Shown piece after piece: positions 1-12,005 of a DNA stretch of 64,000 nt. Source of the stretch: Oasisia sp. SBJ-2009. Lineage: Eukaryota > Annelida > Polychaeta > Sabellida > Siboglinidae. The position numbers and the translations under genes were made by a program. The stretch covers positions 21,119,869-21,183,868 of the forward strand of contig OZ024854.1 in the NCBI GenBank assembly GCA_964017155.1, read 5' to 3'. Positions within the stretch are counted from its first letter, which is position 1, and the number at the start of each line of letters is the position of its first letter. The notes under the pieces are model-generated. The model saw nothing but the letters and a program-made list of their open reading frames with translations. It had not been told where the DNA came from and ran no database searches.

Positions 1-572
1 TGCAGTGCATTGCTGACCGTAAGACAAGTGGTCAATAACGAGACGTCTGTGTCCAAGGATCAATGCTGAAGACAACGGGTGGGATGCACACACAATGCTC
101 CTAAGTTAGCATAATATTATTTATATTTGCTGTTGCTACATTTCAACTGAAAAAGTCTCACGACAGCGATTTGAAAAGACCAACTGCATCAAGTATTTGG
201 TAAAATAGGTTAATTTGTAAGAAATAACTTGAGGAGGCGGATTAGCGTCCACGACACATGATGTATTTTGAAGAGAATCCCTATGGTTTGAATGAGTTAT
301 TGACGCAGTTTTGAGTTGACTTACATGAGGGCGCTTTGCCATGTATATTGATTTCACACAATTCTGACCTGTGGACTATTGTAGTCCATTTAGTTATGTG
401 AAGGAGATATATTATTCATACTAGCATGCTAGAACGCTCCTTTACAATGAGTGCATGCCGACTGGCCTAGCATTCGTAATTGAACTAAAGAACTATGAAA
501 ACAAATCCTTGTCATGTCATTCTAAATGTATGTGTGCGTGTGTGCTTAATGACCCGGCGGCTTCAGATGCGT
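1..572. other. Intergenic, no gene recognised
   Basis: I see no convincing exon or structured repeat here. Short open frames on both strands lack family motifs. The right-hand end may contain further decayed reverse-transcriptase sequence leading into the LINE remnant that starts near 573. Confidence 0.5.
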
Positions 573-2328
573 TACGGCTTTGTTGGCAAGGCGCTTGCCT
601 GGCTGCAATCCTAATTGGAGGGACGGACACAGCGAGTTGTCATTCGTGATGCGTTGTAGCGCTTACATTTTTCCGGCGTTATAAACGTTCCGATTGACGT
701 TTCTGCGCATGCGCGATATTTGTAAAATCATCAATGTGCAGCGAAATGACAAAGCTTGTATGGTATAAATACTACGGGTTGTTCGTCAGGGTGTATATAA
801 CATATCAGCAAAATTATTTGTCGCAAATTAACACGAGGCAAACAAGCTTTGAGGCATATTTAGATAGGAAGCGTAAATGACGTCACCATTGTGCGCCATA
901 ATCCGTGACAGTGATTTATAAAAACCGTAATATTTTATTGCATTGAACGACATTTTGAGAAACACTTCACAGTAATCATCACATGAGAGTTAACGAACAG
1001 CCGGTGGCATTTATACCAAAAATGCTTTGTTGTTTCGCTGTACATTGGTGATTTAACATTTATTGCGCATGCGCAGAAATGTCAATCGGAACGTTTTTAA
1101 CGATCGGAAAAATGTAAGCGCGACAGTTGCGTCATCAAATACAACACGTGTGACATCTGGTGTCCCGTAAGGTTCAGTGCTGGGACAATTGCTATTTTCC
1201 CTGTGCGTACAGCCGATTGGGGACATCATTACAGCGCATGGACTTTGTTTTCATCACTACGCTGATGACCTGCGATTGTACTGTCATTTTGATCTTTTGT
1301 TGTCAATATATAGATGGCATCTAACTACATGTGTATGAATAACAATAATACCGAATATCTGCCGGCAAAACCGAAGACTGCCGCGGCCACTGCGCTTGTT
1401 GACGGTAGTGTTATACGTGTAGGGGATGCCACGATCACTGCCTCAAGATTTGTTCGTAACCGTCGTGTTGTCATTGATCGCCACTTTGATGTTAAGAAAC
1501 AAGTTTCGAGCATTGTCAGTGTGTACTCGTACTACTTCAGCTGTATCAACAAGATGAGTCGTTACCTCCCAATGGCGACTAAGGAACGTGTGGTCAACGC
1601 CATTATAACATCACGGCTTGATTATTGCAATTCCCTTCTGTACGGCATTTCAGTAAACAATTTAGTTCGCCTTCAGAGAATACACAACTCCGCCGCCAGG
1701 CTAATAATTATTATCACGGAGTGATAGCGCCATGCCTCTGTTATGTATTCTTCATTGACTGCCTATACCACAGAGGATCGAGTTTAAACTATATGTATTT
1801 ACTTACAAAGCTGTGCACGGCGATGCCTCAAAATACCTATCAAACCTTGTGTGTCCGTACAAACATGCGAGAGCATTGCGTTCTGCGAACAATAACTTAT
1901 CAACTGATGGGTGGACACACGTGAAAGGTGAAAATAACTCATTTGTGGTCACAGCAGCGCCCTTGTGGAACGCTCTACCTAATAACATTAAGACGTCTGC
2001 CTGTTTAGCCACCTTCAAGGCACACCTAAAGACACATTTCTTCTGACTGTTCTCGCGGTTTAGTTTAATGTTTATGTACTTTTATCGATATTTATTTTAT
2101 TTAACCTATTTATATATGTATTATACATTTATACATTTATTCAGCTTAAATAATTCGTGTTATTATATTTATACTTTACTCTTTTTTTAATTGTTTATAT
2201 ATGTTACTAGTATATTTATGTGTGTTTTTTTCTTCTGGTGTGTATTTGCATTTTAAGATTTTAATGTACGCCACGAACAATTTGAAATTGGATGTGGCGC
2301 TATATTAAATAAAACATATTATTAGTAT

Positions 2329-2330
<2 letters not shown>
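573..2330 (+). mobile_element. CR1/L2-like LINE reverse-transcriptase remnant, split by a MITE
   Basis: Decayed, 5'-truncated non-LTR retrotransposon. Before the MITE (573-656) one frame reads YGFVGKALAWLQS then RTQRVVIRD, the RT block just upstream of the GVPQGS motif. After the MITE (from 1126) it resumes as GVP, a stop in place of Q, then GSVLGQLLFSL, and reaches the catalytic box HYADDLRLY near 1250. Downstream frames give SRLDYCNSLLYG (about 1610-1650) and the CR1-type C-terminus with APLWNALPNNIKT, ending at a stop at 2044-2046. An AT-rich 3' UTR ends near GCGCTATATTAAATAAAA, a typical CR1/L2 tail, and abuts a TG microsatellite. Frameshifts and stops mean it is inactive. CR1 versus L2 assignment is not certain. 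Confidence 0.85.
657..1125. mobile_element. MITE (non-autonomous DNA transposon), copy 1, inserted in the LINE
   Basis: About 469 bp with long terminal inverted repeats. The left end (TAGCGCTTACATTTTTCCGG) is the near-perfect reverse complement of the right end, and the inverted match extends over roughly 100 bp each side (through AATGTGCAGCGAAA on the left and TTTCGCTGTACATTGG on the right). The interior has no ORF. The 4-bp word GTTG occurs on both sides (653-656 and 1126-1129) and may be a target-site duplication, but the exact ends are not settled. It interrupts the reverse-transcriptase frame, so it is younger than the LINE. Two further copies are at 6273-6436 and 22373-23197. Superfamily unknown. 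Confidence 0.8.
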
Positions 2331-2372
<42 letters not shown>

Positions 2373-2440
2373 CGTGTGTGTGTGTGCGCGCGCGTGCGTG
2401 CGTGCGCGCGTGCGTGCGCGGGCATGCGTGCGTGCATGCC
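2330..2440. repeat. (TG)n / (GCGTGC)n microsatellite
   Basis: A run of TG dinucleotides grades into TGCG-rich repeats directly after the LINE tail. Open frames through it are repeat artefacts. Confidence 0.95.
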
Positions 2441-2638
2441 AGCGTTCTATGCGTTATTGGCATGGCACCGCGCGATCGCGCTGCACGAGATTACGCCAAA
2501 ACGTTGTTAAAATTCATGGTATTCGAACACGATTTGCGTAAGATTAAGTAGCATTGCTGCATAACTAAGGATCTGGCATTTTGAAAAGAGACAAGTTCGG
2601 CTGCACATAATGTCATTCCTACATATGATGTTGCTTAC

Positions 2639-3768
2639 CGAACGGTCCAGCGTGCCTCTGTTCGAGGTAGACACGCACGGTGTCCACGTGCTCTGTTCGT
2701 GTAAGGTCGACTCCTAGCCACTCTCCCTCTGCCATTGGTGTGCACTTCAAGAGATCACCGTCATTCACACGCCAACGATACTGATCCGTAATAGAGTTCG
2801 ATGCGAAAGTCCACTTTTTTCGTGCAATGTTCGTCTGCGCTGTAATTTAAATATACATGTATTAGTGATGTTTGGCACTCGGTGTCATGTTGTAGGTCTG
2901 CGACCAAGAACTACGCGTGGCACCAGTTTGATAAGGAGGACAGATCTACACTGCAAGTTTGTGTGATCGTCCATACCTGCAAGACATGTTAGGTCAGACA
3001 AATTGAGACAGTGACATTGAAAATATCAACATAATGTAATGAACATTTTAATAGCACTATTGTTTTAGTTTAGTTTATATATTAGCCAATATCATTTATG
3101 TAATTATTATTATTTAATATGTATTCAGTATAACTTAACATCATTATGCAATATACTATTTAGTATTTGTACAATAATATACCTGTGTACTATTTATTTT
3201 AAAATTCACGATGTGTTTCATAAGGTTATCATGATTAATTGAAGTTTATTTTTAGTATTGTTATAATATTGGTCCGATAGCTCGGTCAAGCAACATTAAC
3301 ATATCAGATGTTAACGCAAAGATTCCCGTAATTTATGCATTGAGTGAAATGATGAATTCATGCGTAATACTGCCGTTTTTGTGTTTTTATTACTTTGACT
3401 TTCACCATCATAAAACATAAATGTAGCTTTCAAAATGTATTTGAAAAAAATGATGAAATACCTTGTACTTTTACAGCCCATCCATTTGTTGTACTCTGTA
3501 TAAGTACTCTTGTACTTGCCTGTTTTTTTAAAACGAATACTTGTACCGAACGAAATTGAAACAACTTGTATCCAAATGCATTGTGCATGTACGTGACCCA
3601 TCCCTGAGACATGTACACATACGACACGCACGCACGCACGCACGCACGCGCGCGCGCACGCACGCGTATACATACTCATAAATGAAAGAAGAAAAGAACG
3701 AACAAAGGAACAAACGACCGTGACCACACACGTACAGCATATGTACACACACACACACACCACACACA

Positions 3769-3837
<69 letters not shown>

Positions 3838-3857
3838 ACCAAGCACCCCACGCACAC

Positions 3858-3934
<77 letters not shown>

Positions 3935-4030
3935 AGTGCATATACTATACACCTACTTTGACCTACCTGTTGTTTCTGGTGCGACAGTCACCAGCAGCGC
4001 GGCTGTCCACGCGAGCCATGCCAGGGTCAT
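2639..4030 (-). CDS. Secreted lectin-like (F5/8C or fucolectin-type) protein, first two coding exons, 3' part not found
   Basis: Minus-strand gene. Exon 1 (4030 down to 3967, 64 nt) starts with Met and encodes a signal peptide, MTLAWLAWTAALLVTVAP then ETT, ending in phase 1 at a donor GTAGGT. Exon 2 (2839 down to 2639, 201 nt) follows an acceptor ending ATTACAG and starts with the two bases needed to complete the split codon. It ends in phase 1 at GTAAGC. The mature part begins Ala-Gln-Thr-Asn-Ile-Ala-Arg and contains QYRWRVNDGDLLKCTP and EWLGVDLTRTEHVDTVRV. The pattern N-I-A near the start, then W-x-V-D-L and a V-x-V-Y strand, resembles the N-terminal half of discoidin/F5-8C or fucolectin carbohydrate-binding domains. 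Family assignment is inference. The remaining exons are absent from 1-2638, so the gene continues left of the window or was cut by the LINE. The 1.1-kb intron is mostly CA repeat. Confidence 0.65.
3598..3666. repeat. (CACG)n / (CG)n purine-pyrimidine tract
   Basis: Alternating CACG and CGCG repeats inside the intron of the minus-strand lectin-like gene. Alternating purine-pyrimidine sequence of this kind can adopt Z-DNA. Confidence 0.85.
3743..3932. repeat. (CA)n microsatellite
   Basis: Nearly 190 bp of CA repeat with a few interruptions (CATACA and a short ACCAAGCACCCCACGC segment near 3838-3855). It ends 34 bp from the donor of exon 1 of the minus-strand gene, inside the intron. Confidence 0.95.
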
Positions 4031-4840
4031 CTGACTCAAACCTGACACTCGGGCCAGTCGCTTGACTGAGTTTGTTGTTTTAATGCCCGATGTCAGCAAA
4101 AAATTGTTTTGTCGAACTCCAAGAGCACGCGTCGTTGCAGTCAAAGGTGTACAGCTGACAAGAGACTAACTTGACACTGAATCACCACGCAAATGCCGCA
4201 GACAGATGGAAATCAATGTCGTCGCGACGATACAGTGTCATTGTTTATTTATCAGGTTACACACACGTACACACACGTACACACACATACAAACACACAC
4301 ACTTTCAATGTTTATGTATGTATGTGTGTGTATGTATACATAGGGTCCAAGGTAACGCATATCATCATACCAGTGGCTCTGCTTAATGTAATATTACTAT
4401 AAATATCTACAATATGTCACCAACGATATTGAGTATACGTTCCGCAAATTTTACATGGTTCGAATTATTATGTTTTTGTTGTGTGATTAATTATGTGCAC
4501 ACATCCGATTTGAGTGCTTTGTCCCGTAAGTGGGGCAAAGAGCACATGGGGTGGGCGCTATGCCCCATATGGAAGTTTATGTTACCAATAGACTATAAAA
4601 AAAAAGGTAATAACAACAATATACAACTTCAATTTGTTGCACATACATAATGCAGCCTACAAAAAAGGAAAGATGAAAAATGAATAACGTTGCACTCGGA
4701 AACTGAAAGCAATTCGCTGGTACGACGTGGTGTTGGGTGAATTTCCTCCAAATGAATGTGAATCTGATTATGTAATTACAATACACACACAACACTCATT
4801 CATTTATTTTTTCATTAATTCACTCATTCTTTCACCGACT
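4031..4840. other. Upstream flank of the minus-strand gene, no further gene seen
   Basis: This holds the presumed 5' UTR and promoter side of the minus-strand lectin-like gene, plus a short ACACACGT/TATG tract near 4260-4345. I find no clear core-promoter motif and no second gene. Confidence 0.4.
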
Positions 4841-5103
<263 letters not shown>

Positions 5104-5289
5104 CATATATACAAAAAAATATACATATAGCCCCTTGAGTGACTGAGCACCACTCTTTTTAGTTACGCTGCTTGCCTCCAGAGAAAGAGGTAGGGGGGTA
5201 AATTGGCTTCTTCGACTCTCCCCGGCCACCAGCAGCTGGAGGAGATCCCACCTAGCGGACGAAATACAAGACAGCCTTCACGGTGACAT

Positions 5290-5515
5290 AAGCCACAGTC
5301 GGCGCGTGGAATGTGTCCCCCTGAACGGCCCGACAGGAGGACTGGTCTCGTAGGCCAAGGACTGGTCAGACCTAGCATCGACACAGCCGCCCTTGGCGAG
5401 GCCCGTGTCTCTGCAGAGGCTGCACCTAAATAAAATGGGGACAGAATACATATTCTTTTGGAGTCGCCGTTAAGGGAAAGACCGACAAAACGTCGGTATA
5501 GTATTTGCAACTAGG
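5290..5515 (+). mobile_element. LINE endonuclease-domain remnant
   Basis: Frames on the plus strand read A-W-N-V, then RPDRRTGLVGQGL, IDTAALGEARVSAEA and, after a stop, a degraded HILLESP segment. The order WNV, RP-x-RRT-x-LV, ID-x-AALxE-x-R, then a FFW-like block matches the start of the apurinic-type endonuclease domain of non-LTR retrotransposons, with E of the AALxETR motif present. No reverse transcriptase follows, so it is a fragment with stops. Confidence 0.6.
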
Positions 5516-6272
5516 TACCGACATCCATGCTCAAATCCTTCCAAGGGCATAACTCATTGACACTAATGTGAGCGGAACATTAATTTCTTAACATGTATAC
5601 AGCCTTTCGTATCCCTGACAGCATCAAGACCTCATCCATGCTCCAGACACTGACTCCTGATCAGTTACTTCATCACAAGGAAAACACACACACAGGATGT
5701 GCGCATGACAACAACCATGAGCTATGTAGACTGCGTTTAGTTGACGACCAAGCAGTATAATCGTCTCCAAAGAATGGCTACATTTCAAATGAGTATCGTA
5801 AATAAAGATAAACACGACAGCACATTGTCTGCTACAGACAAACATCGCAAGATTGTTTTGATCTGAGTTCGTTTCGAAAAATGCGAACGATTTGCTTATC
5901 ATTTTAGTCTGTTTATCAGCGGATAGACAATGTTTACCATTAAAGAATGGTTATGCATGGAATCAACGATGCTAATTGAATGGGATTCCCTAGATGACGA
6001 TAATTAATATTTTAGGACCTCACACGAGTTCACGGTACTTGGCTACAGCAATTGGTGCAAACGGCCTATAAACAATGAAGCTTTATTAATCATCCTAAGT
6101 AGAATTGTCCATACAATTTATTTCTGATAAGTATTAGGCCTAATTTTGTGGTTTGTTTACCACCAACACACAGCGCATCCTGTTGTACTTATGTAATTGC
6201 AATATACTGAAAATCTGTTGAGTGTTTTCAGCTTAAACGCCCGGTTGGCCTTTGGCATTTTCATGGTTATGT
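5516..6272. other. Intergenic, nothing recognised
   Basis: AT-rich single-copy-looking sequence. A minus-strand open frame at 5624-5902 has no recognisable motif or good splice context. Confidence 0.4.
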
Positions 6273-6436
6273 TGTCGCGCTTACATTTTTCCGGTCGTTA
6301 AAAACGTTCCTATTGACGTTTCTGCGCATGCGCAATAATGTAAAATCATCAATGTCCAGCGAAGCGACAAAGTATTTTCGGTATAAATGCCACGGGCTGT
6401 TCGTTAACTCTCCTGTGATGTTTACTCTGAAGAGTT
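6273..6436 (-). mobile_element. MITE copy 3, truncated fragment
   Basis: The segment from TGTCGCGCTTACATTTTTCC through TAACTCTCCTGTGATG matches the reverse complement of the right-hand end of the MITE at 657-1125, so it lies in the opposite orientation. Similarity fades near 6436 and no second inverted repeat follows. Confidence 0.8.
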
Positions 6437-6780
6437 GATTAAATAACATGCAGAAGTAGTCTAATACTTTTGCTGTAATGTTACATAGGCCTACTAGCAA
6501 ATGTGTTATCATGTCAGTTGTTAATAATTATTTGAGATGTTTTTGTCTGTTGGGTTCACATATAGTAGGTAATAACTATGTAGACGTCTATGTGCTGTAA
6601 AATACAAGGGATCCAAGTCGAGATGTTCCCGACTGTTCACATTCCTTGTAGGCAACTGGTGTCGTGTCAGAGCACTTATAAACAGAAGAAGTTACTCGTC
6701 TGTTGTATAGGCCGGTAGGCGAAAATCAAAACCTAAACCGAGTTTGTCAACGTTATGCTCTCCTCACATAATATGTTTCC

Positions 6781-7330
6781 TCATGGTTCGAACACATCTG
6801 TGGTAGATATTCCACCGATATCACTCCGCCGAGGCACGGATGACCAGCTTTGATGAAGATGATCGGCCCCGAACAATCTCTGTAATAGAAGGAGAGCTTT
6901 GTGTATAAATGACTTCTGGGTGTATAAATGACTTCTTGGTTTCTTCATTTGTGAAGACGGCCTTCCAGTCCGCATGTTGGCGAATGTTGAACCCGTCAAC
7001 TGCGAACCTTTCACCACACCCTCTGCGATCACGTTCAGCTGAGTTTGGTGAATGGAGACAATCGACGTAGCTGTCTGCAGTGAACAAAGTTGCTGCATCG
7101 AGTAGAATACAAAATATTCGATGTGATGTCTTCATAGTCAGGGGTATATCACTCATGTGGAAGAATGGGTTGCCTTCTTGTATTAGGGCCCATTCGCTGG
7201 GACCAGGCAGCTGGGCATGATCGGCATCTTTGATCAGGTCATCCGTTGCGCGTTATTGGTTTTCGCAAAGAACCCATCGGTTGTTGCCATTGAACATGGC
7301 ATTAGAGTGAGGGCCCGGGATAGCTCATCG
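6781..7330 (-). pseudogene. Remnant of an unnamed mobile-element-like gene family, copy A
   Basis: On the minus strand the frame reads FFHMSDIPLTM, then ERFAVDGFNIRQ and ADWKAVFTNEETKKSFIH, then shifts frame to LLLQRLFGADHLHQ. I recognise this pattern from a widespread invertebrate family of uncharacterised proteins whose later part carries HEEADTR, DTDV and TGCDT motifs; the copies at 16.7 and 59 kb show that later part. Here only the middle region is visible and the frame is broken. I know of no named function. Confidence 0.5.
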
Positions 7331-9149
7331 GGTCAGAGAGATGCTTACTTGCAGTCATAGGACCTGTGGTGTTGTACTGGATCACCTTCTGACTTGTTCA
7401 TTATGATGGGATCGAAAACATGTGACTATATGAGAAGTCGATGCCGGGTGAATTCTTCTAAAGTCTTCTAAAGTATCTACTGTATGTGAGACTTCGGGCA
7501 TAATTATGCTGATGTCCACGGAAAATTAGGCTTGGCATTACACTTGTACCGGTCGGGTTCGATCTGTTGATTGTGTTGTTCAATGGAATGAAGAATCAGA
7601 TGCAATCCATGTATTTGACCCACAAGCGTCCAATTTCTCCCAGTCCCTATTCCTTACTGCTTTTCGGAATTCCTGGTATTTAGCATGTGATCACCAAGAG
7701 TATCCACTAAGTGACCGCACCAGTCTCCACAGCGTAATTCTGTGTTCGATAATTTGAAACGGATAGTGTTATGTGGTGAATGTTAACGAGTCAGTCTAGA
7801 TACTGGTTAGTTGCACTACATGTTCTTTCCATAATTTGCGTTTGTGCTTTAGGCCTACAGACTATTTTCGGTCCATTGATATGAGTTTATGAAGACATAA
7901 AACATGACAGTCCTTAACTAGCAGATAAAATAACTTTGCCGGTGTACAACTACAACACATGAATACCGAAATACTCCATATCATCCCGAAAATGGCTTAT
8001 AGGTATTATCTTTTCCAACATAGGTATATATATATCCAACATATAATTTCGAAATTCCTTCAATTTTAGGTAACATAACGTCTAAGTTGTCACGTGATAC
8101 TGTCTTCAACTGTCCTCCATGCGCAAAGCTAAGAGTGCACCTTTCTGAATGTCGTCGCCATATGCACCCCTTTCCGTCTTGCGCTTGTATGTGTGAACCA
8201 TATCTAAAAACATATTGCTCACTAAGTAAGTAATCACATAATATACAGCCCTGCAAATAGTACGTCTGTATAAATTATGAATGCCATTCTGCACTGAACC
8301 GTTTGAGCGGAACTTGTTTTTACAGAAATTACCAATTGTCAACGTAATAATAGAGCTTTACTGCGTACTTCGGAATCGTCTTACCAACTAGACAAAACAA
8401 GTAACGTAAATGACGCTCTATAGACAACTAACAAATATAACAACAATTGCACGAGGCTATGTCTAATCTTGTTGCTGTAGTAAAACATTACAAACACACA
8501 ACTATTACATCAAATATGTTACAAAGCATTAAATGCAAATAATTCTTACACATTTTTTGCCAGCATATGTTTTCCAGTCAAGACAGTCAATAGACGACAG
8601 CATTGTATTCGTCCACCAGACACATATCTCAAACACGTAAAACTGACGTAATGCGAGGGGGGGGCTTATTATACACTTGGGGCTCTAAGTCCCACCCTAG
8701 CTTAGCCTCGGTTACCCAGACTCCGTGAGGTGGCAGCACTTTTAAGCCACTCAACTTATCGCCGTAGTTCCGCAGTCGACCGACAGTCGGTTAAGCGAGA
8801 CTAACCCTAGCTACCCTACTGCAGAGAAGTGGAGAAGTCGGAGCAATTATAAGCTACTACGTCTTCTCCCAGTTCGAAATATTGGTTTAATACCAAAATT
8901 CCCAGTAGGAAACGTATCAGAAATATTTTGAATCAAGCTGATGCTGATATCGAGGGAATATTAATGACTAATAACTGATTTTGAGACTACACCTTATTCT
9001 TATTCACATGGTAATGCTATATATGATCCGCCTTGTGGCGCCACTAAATTCAAAAGTGATGGGCAAATTATCCGCAAGAGGGTTGATGTTATCCGTATGG
9101 CATAAATTTGAGTTCACGACAATATAAGTTTTCAATCCCTGTTACAACT
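7331..9149. other. Intergenic, nothing clear
   Basis: No exon is supported. Around 8645-8930 the sequence is more GC-rich and contains short inverted words (GGAGAAG and CTTCTCC about 8829-8875). This could be part of a mobile element, but I cannot identify it. A minus-strand open frame at 7981-8256 has no motif. Confidence 0.35.
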
Positions 9150-9335
9150 GATAAATTAATAAACGCCTGTTAATGTAATAAGTGCCTGGTAATAACTGCC
9201 TGGTAATGTAATAACATCACCTGATAATGTAATAAACTTGCTGCCTGATAATATAATAATTATCGCCTGCATGATAATATAATAAATTAACTCCTCTTGT
9301 CTGATAATGTATTAACTTTCGCATGATAATGTATT
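9150..9335. repeat. Degenerate tandem repeat, unit about 30 bp
   Basis: Repeated variants of GCCTGATAATGTAATAA separated by short variable spacers. The copies are diverged, with indels. Confidence 0.65.
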
Positions 9336-9539
9336 AATAACGTATATATTTCACGTATGGGTTAGTCGTTTTCGTGGATTTCATATTGATTTTTTGCACT
9401 TAGTCCATTTTATCTCTTGCGTATATTTCGGAATATATACTGCAACTTTTGGCAGGTAAAAACAAAACACGTACAGATATATCACTATACGGGAATACTA
9501 CTCCTCTATACATGTACGTCTCTATTTGTAAAGATATCA

Positions 9540-9674
9540 AAATATTCACGGTAATTTCGCCGAAGTGGTGTCGCTACCGAGGCGTTCCTGAAAAAATGTC
9601 AAGGTCCGTCGACTAATTAATTTGATATTATGCCACGGAGGCAACCAAAACGCCGCCGACATGTCCAAAATGTT

Positions 9675-9754
<80 letters not shown>

Positions 9755-10060
9755 ATGAATGCGACCATGGAGCGACAATTGACCGACTATGCAGCGACAC
9801 TTGGTTATCGAGCGACACGGAATGTGTCGCTCGATAGTCATTGCTCAATCGTTCCTAGGTATCGTCAGATTTTTCAATTCTATGTATATCAACATATTGT
9901 GGTATGCTAGGTGAGGTCTTAGTGATAATATGAAAAGTGTTGTGTTCGTTAAACGGGTGAAATCACCAATATACATTTTTAGTCTATTTGACTAAATCCG
10001 ACTACGCAGCGACATCATAAAACGTCAATAACTTTTTTCTTTTCATATATGTTCTTTACG
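9540..10060. repeat. AGCGACA-rich repeat family, copy 1
   Basis: This segment has many AGCGACA or TGTCGCT words, a CT/AT microsatellite (about 9676-9752) and a short perfect hairpin (9807-9835). The stretch after the AT tract (GTATGAATGCGACCATGG and following) is related in reverse orientation to 21835-22145. It is probably a non-autonomous element; superfamily unknown. Confidence 0.5.
9676..9752. repeat. (CT)n(AT)n microsatellite
   Basis: A C-run, CT dinucleotides and then AT dinucleotides. Confidence 0.95.
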
Positions 10061-11225
10061 AAATTTCGACAGTATAATTATGTGGGATACGGCCGTATAT
10101 ACTGCATTTTTTAGCATGAAATACGTGCAAACAACAACATATATATTTAACCTGTATATGTGTATCATTTGCACTAGTCATAATCTACCAGTTGGTGGTG
10201 CCACCTACTGAAATTTTCCCGCAATCGCTGTGTCAACATGGCCGGGTCAGCCGAGCATCTGTGCCTGTGTTTTGAAAAATTGATACGAAATACCCATTGA
10301 TCAAATCCTTGGCCCAAGCTCAAGCATGGATATGTTAACATTCATAGCAACATTATTACACAACAAGGTTCATCTTTGCAGTGACATACACTAATGCGAT
10401 TGGAAGTAAGTGGACGCAATAAATCGCAGTCAGCATGATCTTTCTGACTTTCATTTCATTTGCACTTAGTCTTAGACTAGTGACTTACTAACTTCACTCA
10501 AATCACTGACTTCACACTCACAGTTTCTTAAGTTGTGAGCCACATTATAATACCAGTTTAGCTGTACGTAAAATAACCGTTTTTCTTTTACATAAACAGT
10601 GAACACTATCTTACATGAGACATAATTATTATAAACTTTAATATGTGAAATGTAACAGTGTTGTAATATCGCCCACAACTTGAACTTGGCGATAACGCCG
10701 GGATGCACAACGCCTTCGTTTATGATTTCTTATTTTGATTTCATAAAGACATACCCGATGGAAATGCACGATAGTTTTGTATTATTGACATTATACCTAC
10801 ATTAATTGTAGTCCTCTGCAATGTTATGGACTTACACTCTAGCAAATTGTCTTGATGCTTTCCCAATTGTTACCCTTAATTACATGTATTCTAGTCTATA
10901 TCACCTGTCCTGTTGTTTTCAGTAATAATCTTATATACTATGTGAAATAATGTCTCAAGTTTTAAATTAGGAGTGTCTTTTCAGTAAGTGAAAGTGGTAA
11001 GTATTGCCAAAAGGTATGACATTAAATATTATAATGGTTTTGAAAGAAGGTTTAAAACGGATTAAAACATCCATTTTACCTGAAGGGTGTTTCTGTTCAT
11101 TGCCATTCAACTTGCTAGCTGTGCTGAAAACACGGGCAAGCTTTATTTTATTCTTTCCACTGGCATTGCCATACCATGTAATAACGTTAACAAATTTAAA
11201 CACCTGTATGCAAGTTGGAGAATGT
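10061..11225. other. Intergenic, nothing recognised
   Basis: Open frames on both strands (10472-10708 minus, 11004-11294 plus) show no domain motif, and the longer one runs into the hAT-like element. No gene is supported. Confidence 0.4.
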
Positions 11226-12005
11226 GCTGGCTATAGAAATGGGAGTAATCATACTATATGTACTCGTACTCGAGTACGAGTACTTTTTGAGTAATTTGTA
11301 CCAGAGTACAAAGCAAAGTAGTCGTACTTGTACTTGAGTACATTACCAAAGTAATCATACGATTACTTCTCTGATTATATTTTCATATGACCAGTTGCAA
11401 GCAAATATATTAGACAGATAGAAATGGCAATATTAGAAGTAATATAATAAATGTAATAATAATTGAGCTATTAATTTTCTATTACTGTTGAGCATTTCAG
11501 TTAAATAAATATTCAGTCAGATTTGCCTAATTAATACCTTCTCTCCCCAGAGAAGCCACATCTCCTGACCCTCCTGCTTACTGTAGTACTGGTAGTACAA
11601 AGTTATATTGTGACAGTCCCTGGGAAGCCCTGGAGGAGATAAGCATCCCCTAACATCTTACTTTAGAAGCCATGACACAGCCCCACCTGTACTGTTTACT
11701 CTGTCAGTATGATGTGAATGACTGGTCATGGTTCCTATATCCAGAATCCTTACTGGATCTAGGGATTCCATGAAAATTGCCTTTATGTTAGAAACAGGAT
11801 ATTTATTAAAGTAATCATGAAAGTAATCATGATTACATTCAATGTAATCATCAGGCATTCTGATATACTCGTACTTGAGTACATTCTAAAGTAATCATAC
11901 TCGAGTACATTTGTTTTCAGAGTACTCGTACTCATACTCATGCATGTTCAACTTAATCGTACTCAAGTACACTTATATTGTAATCACTCCATCTCTGGCT
12001 GGCTA
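11226..12005. mobile_element. hAT-like non-autonomous DNA transposon with 8-bp target-site duplication
   Basis: The 8-mer GCTGGCTA occurs at 11226-11233 and again at 11998-12005, flanking a 764-bp element (11234-11997). The inner ends are inverted: TAGAAATGGGAGTAATC on the left, and ATTACAATATAAG preceded by CAGAGATGGAGTG when the right end is reverse-complemented. CAGAGATGG-type ends plus an 8-bp duplication are characteristic of hAT elements. The subterminal regions are dense in GTACTCGAGTAC and GTAATCATGATTAC-type palindromic words on both sides. The interior has no transposase. Confidence 0.8.

Noticed and set aside
7309..7480. tRNA-derived SINE suggested by TAGCTCATCGGGTCAGAGAG
   Set aside because: An A-box-like word is present but I cannot find a convincing B box at the right spacing.
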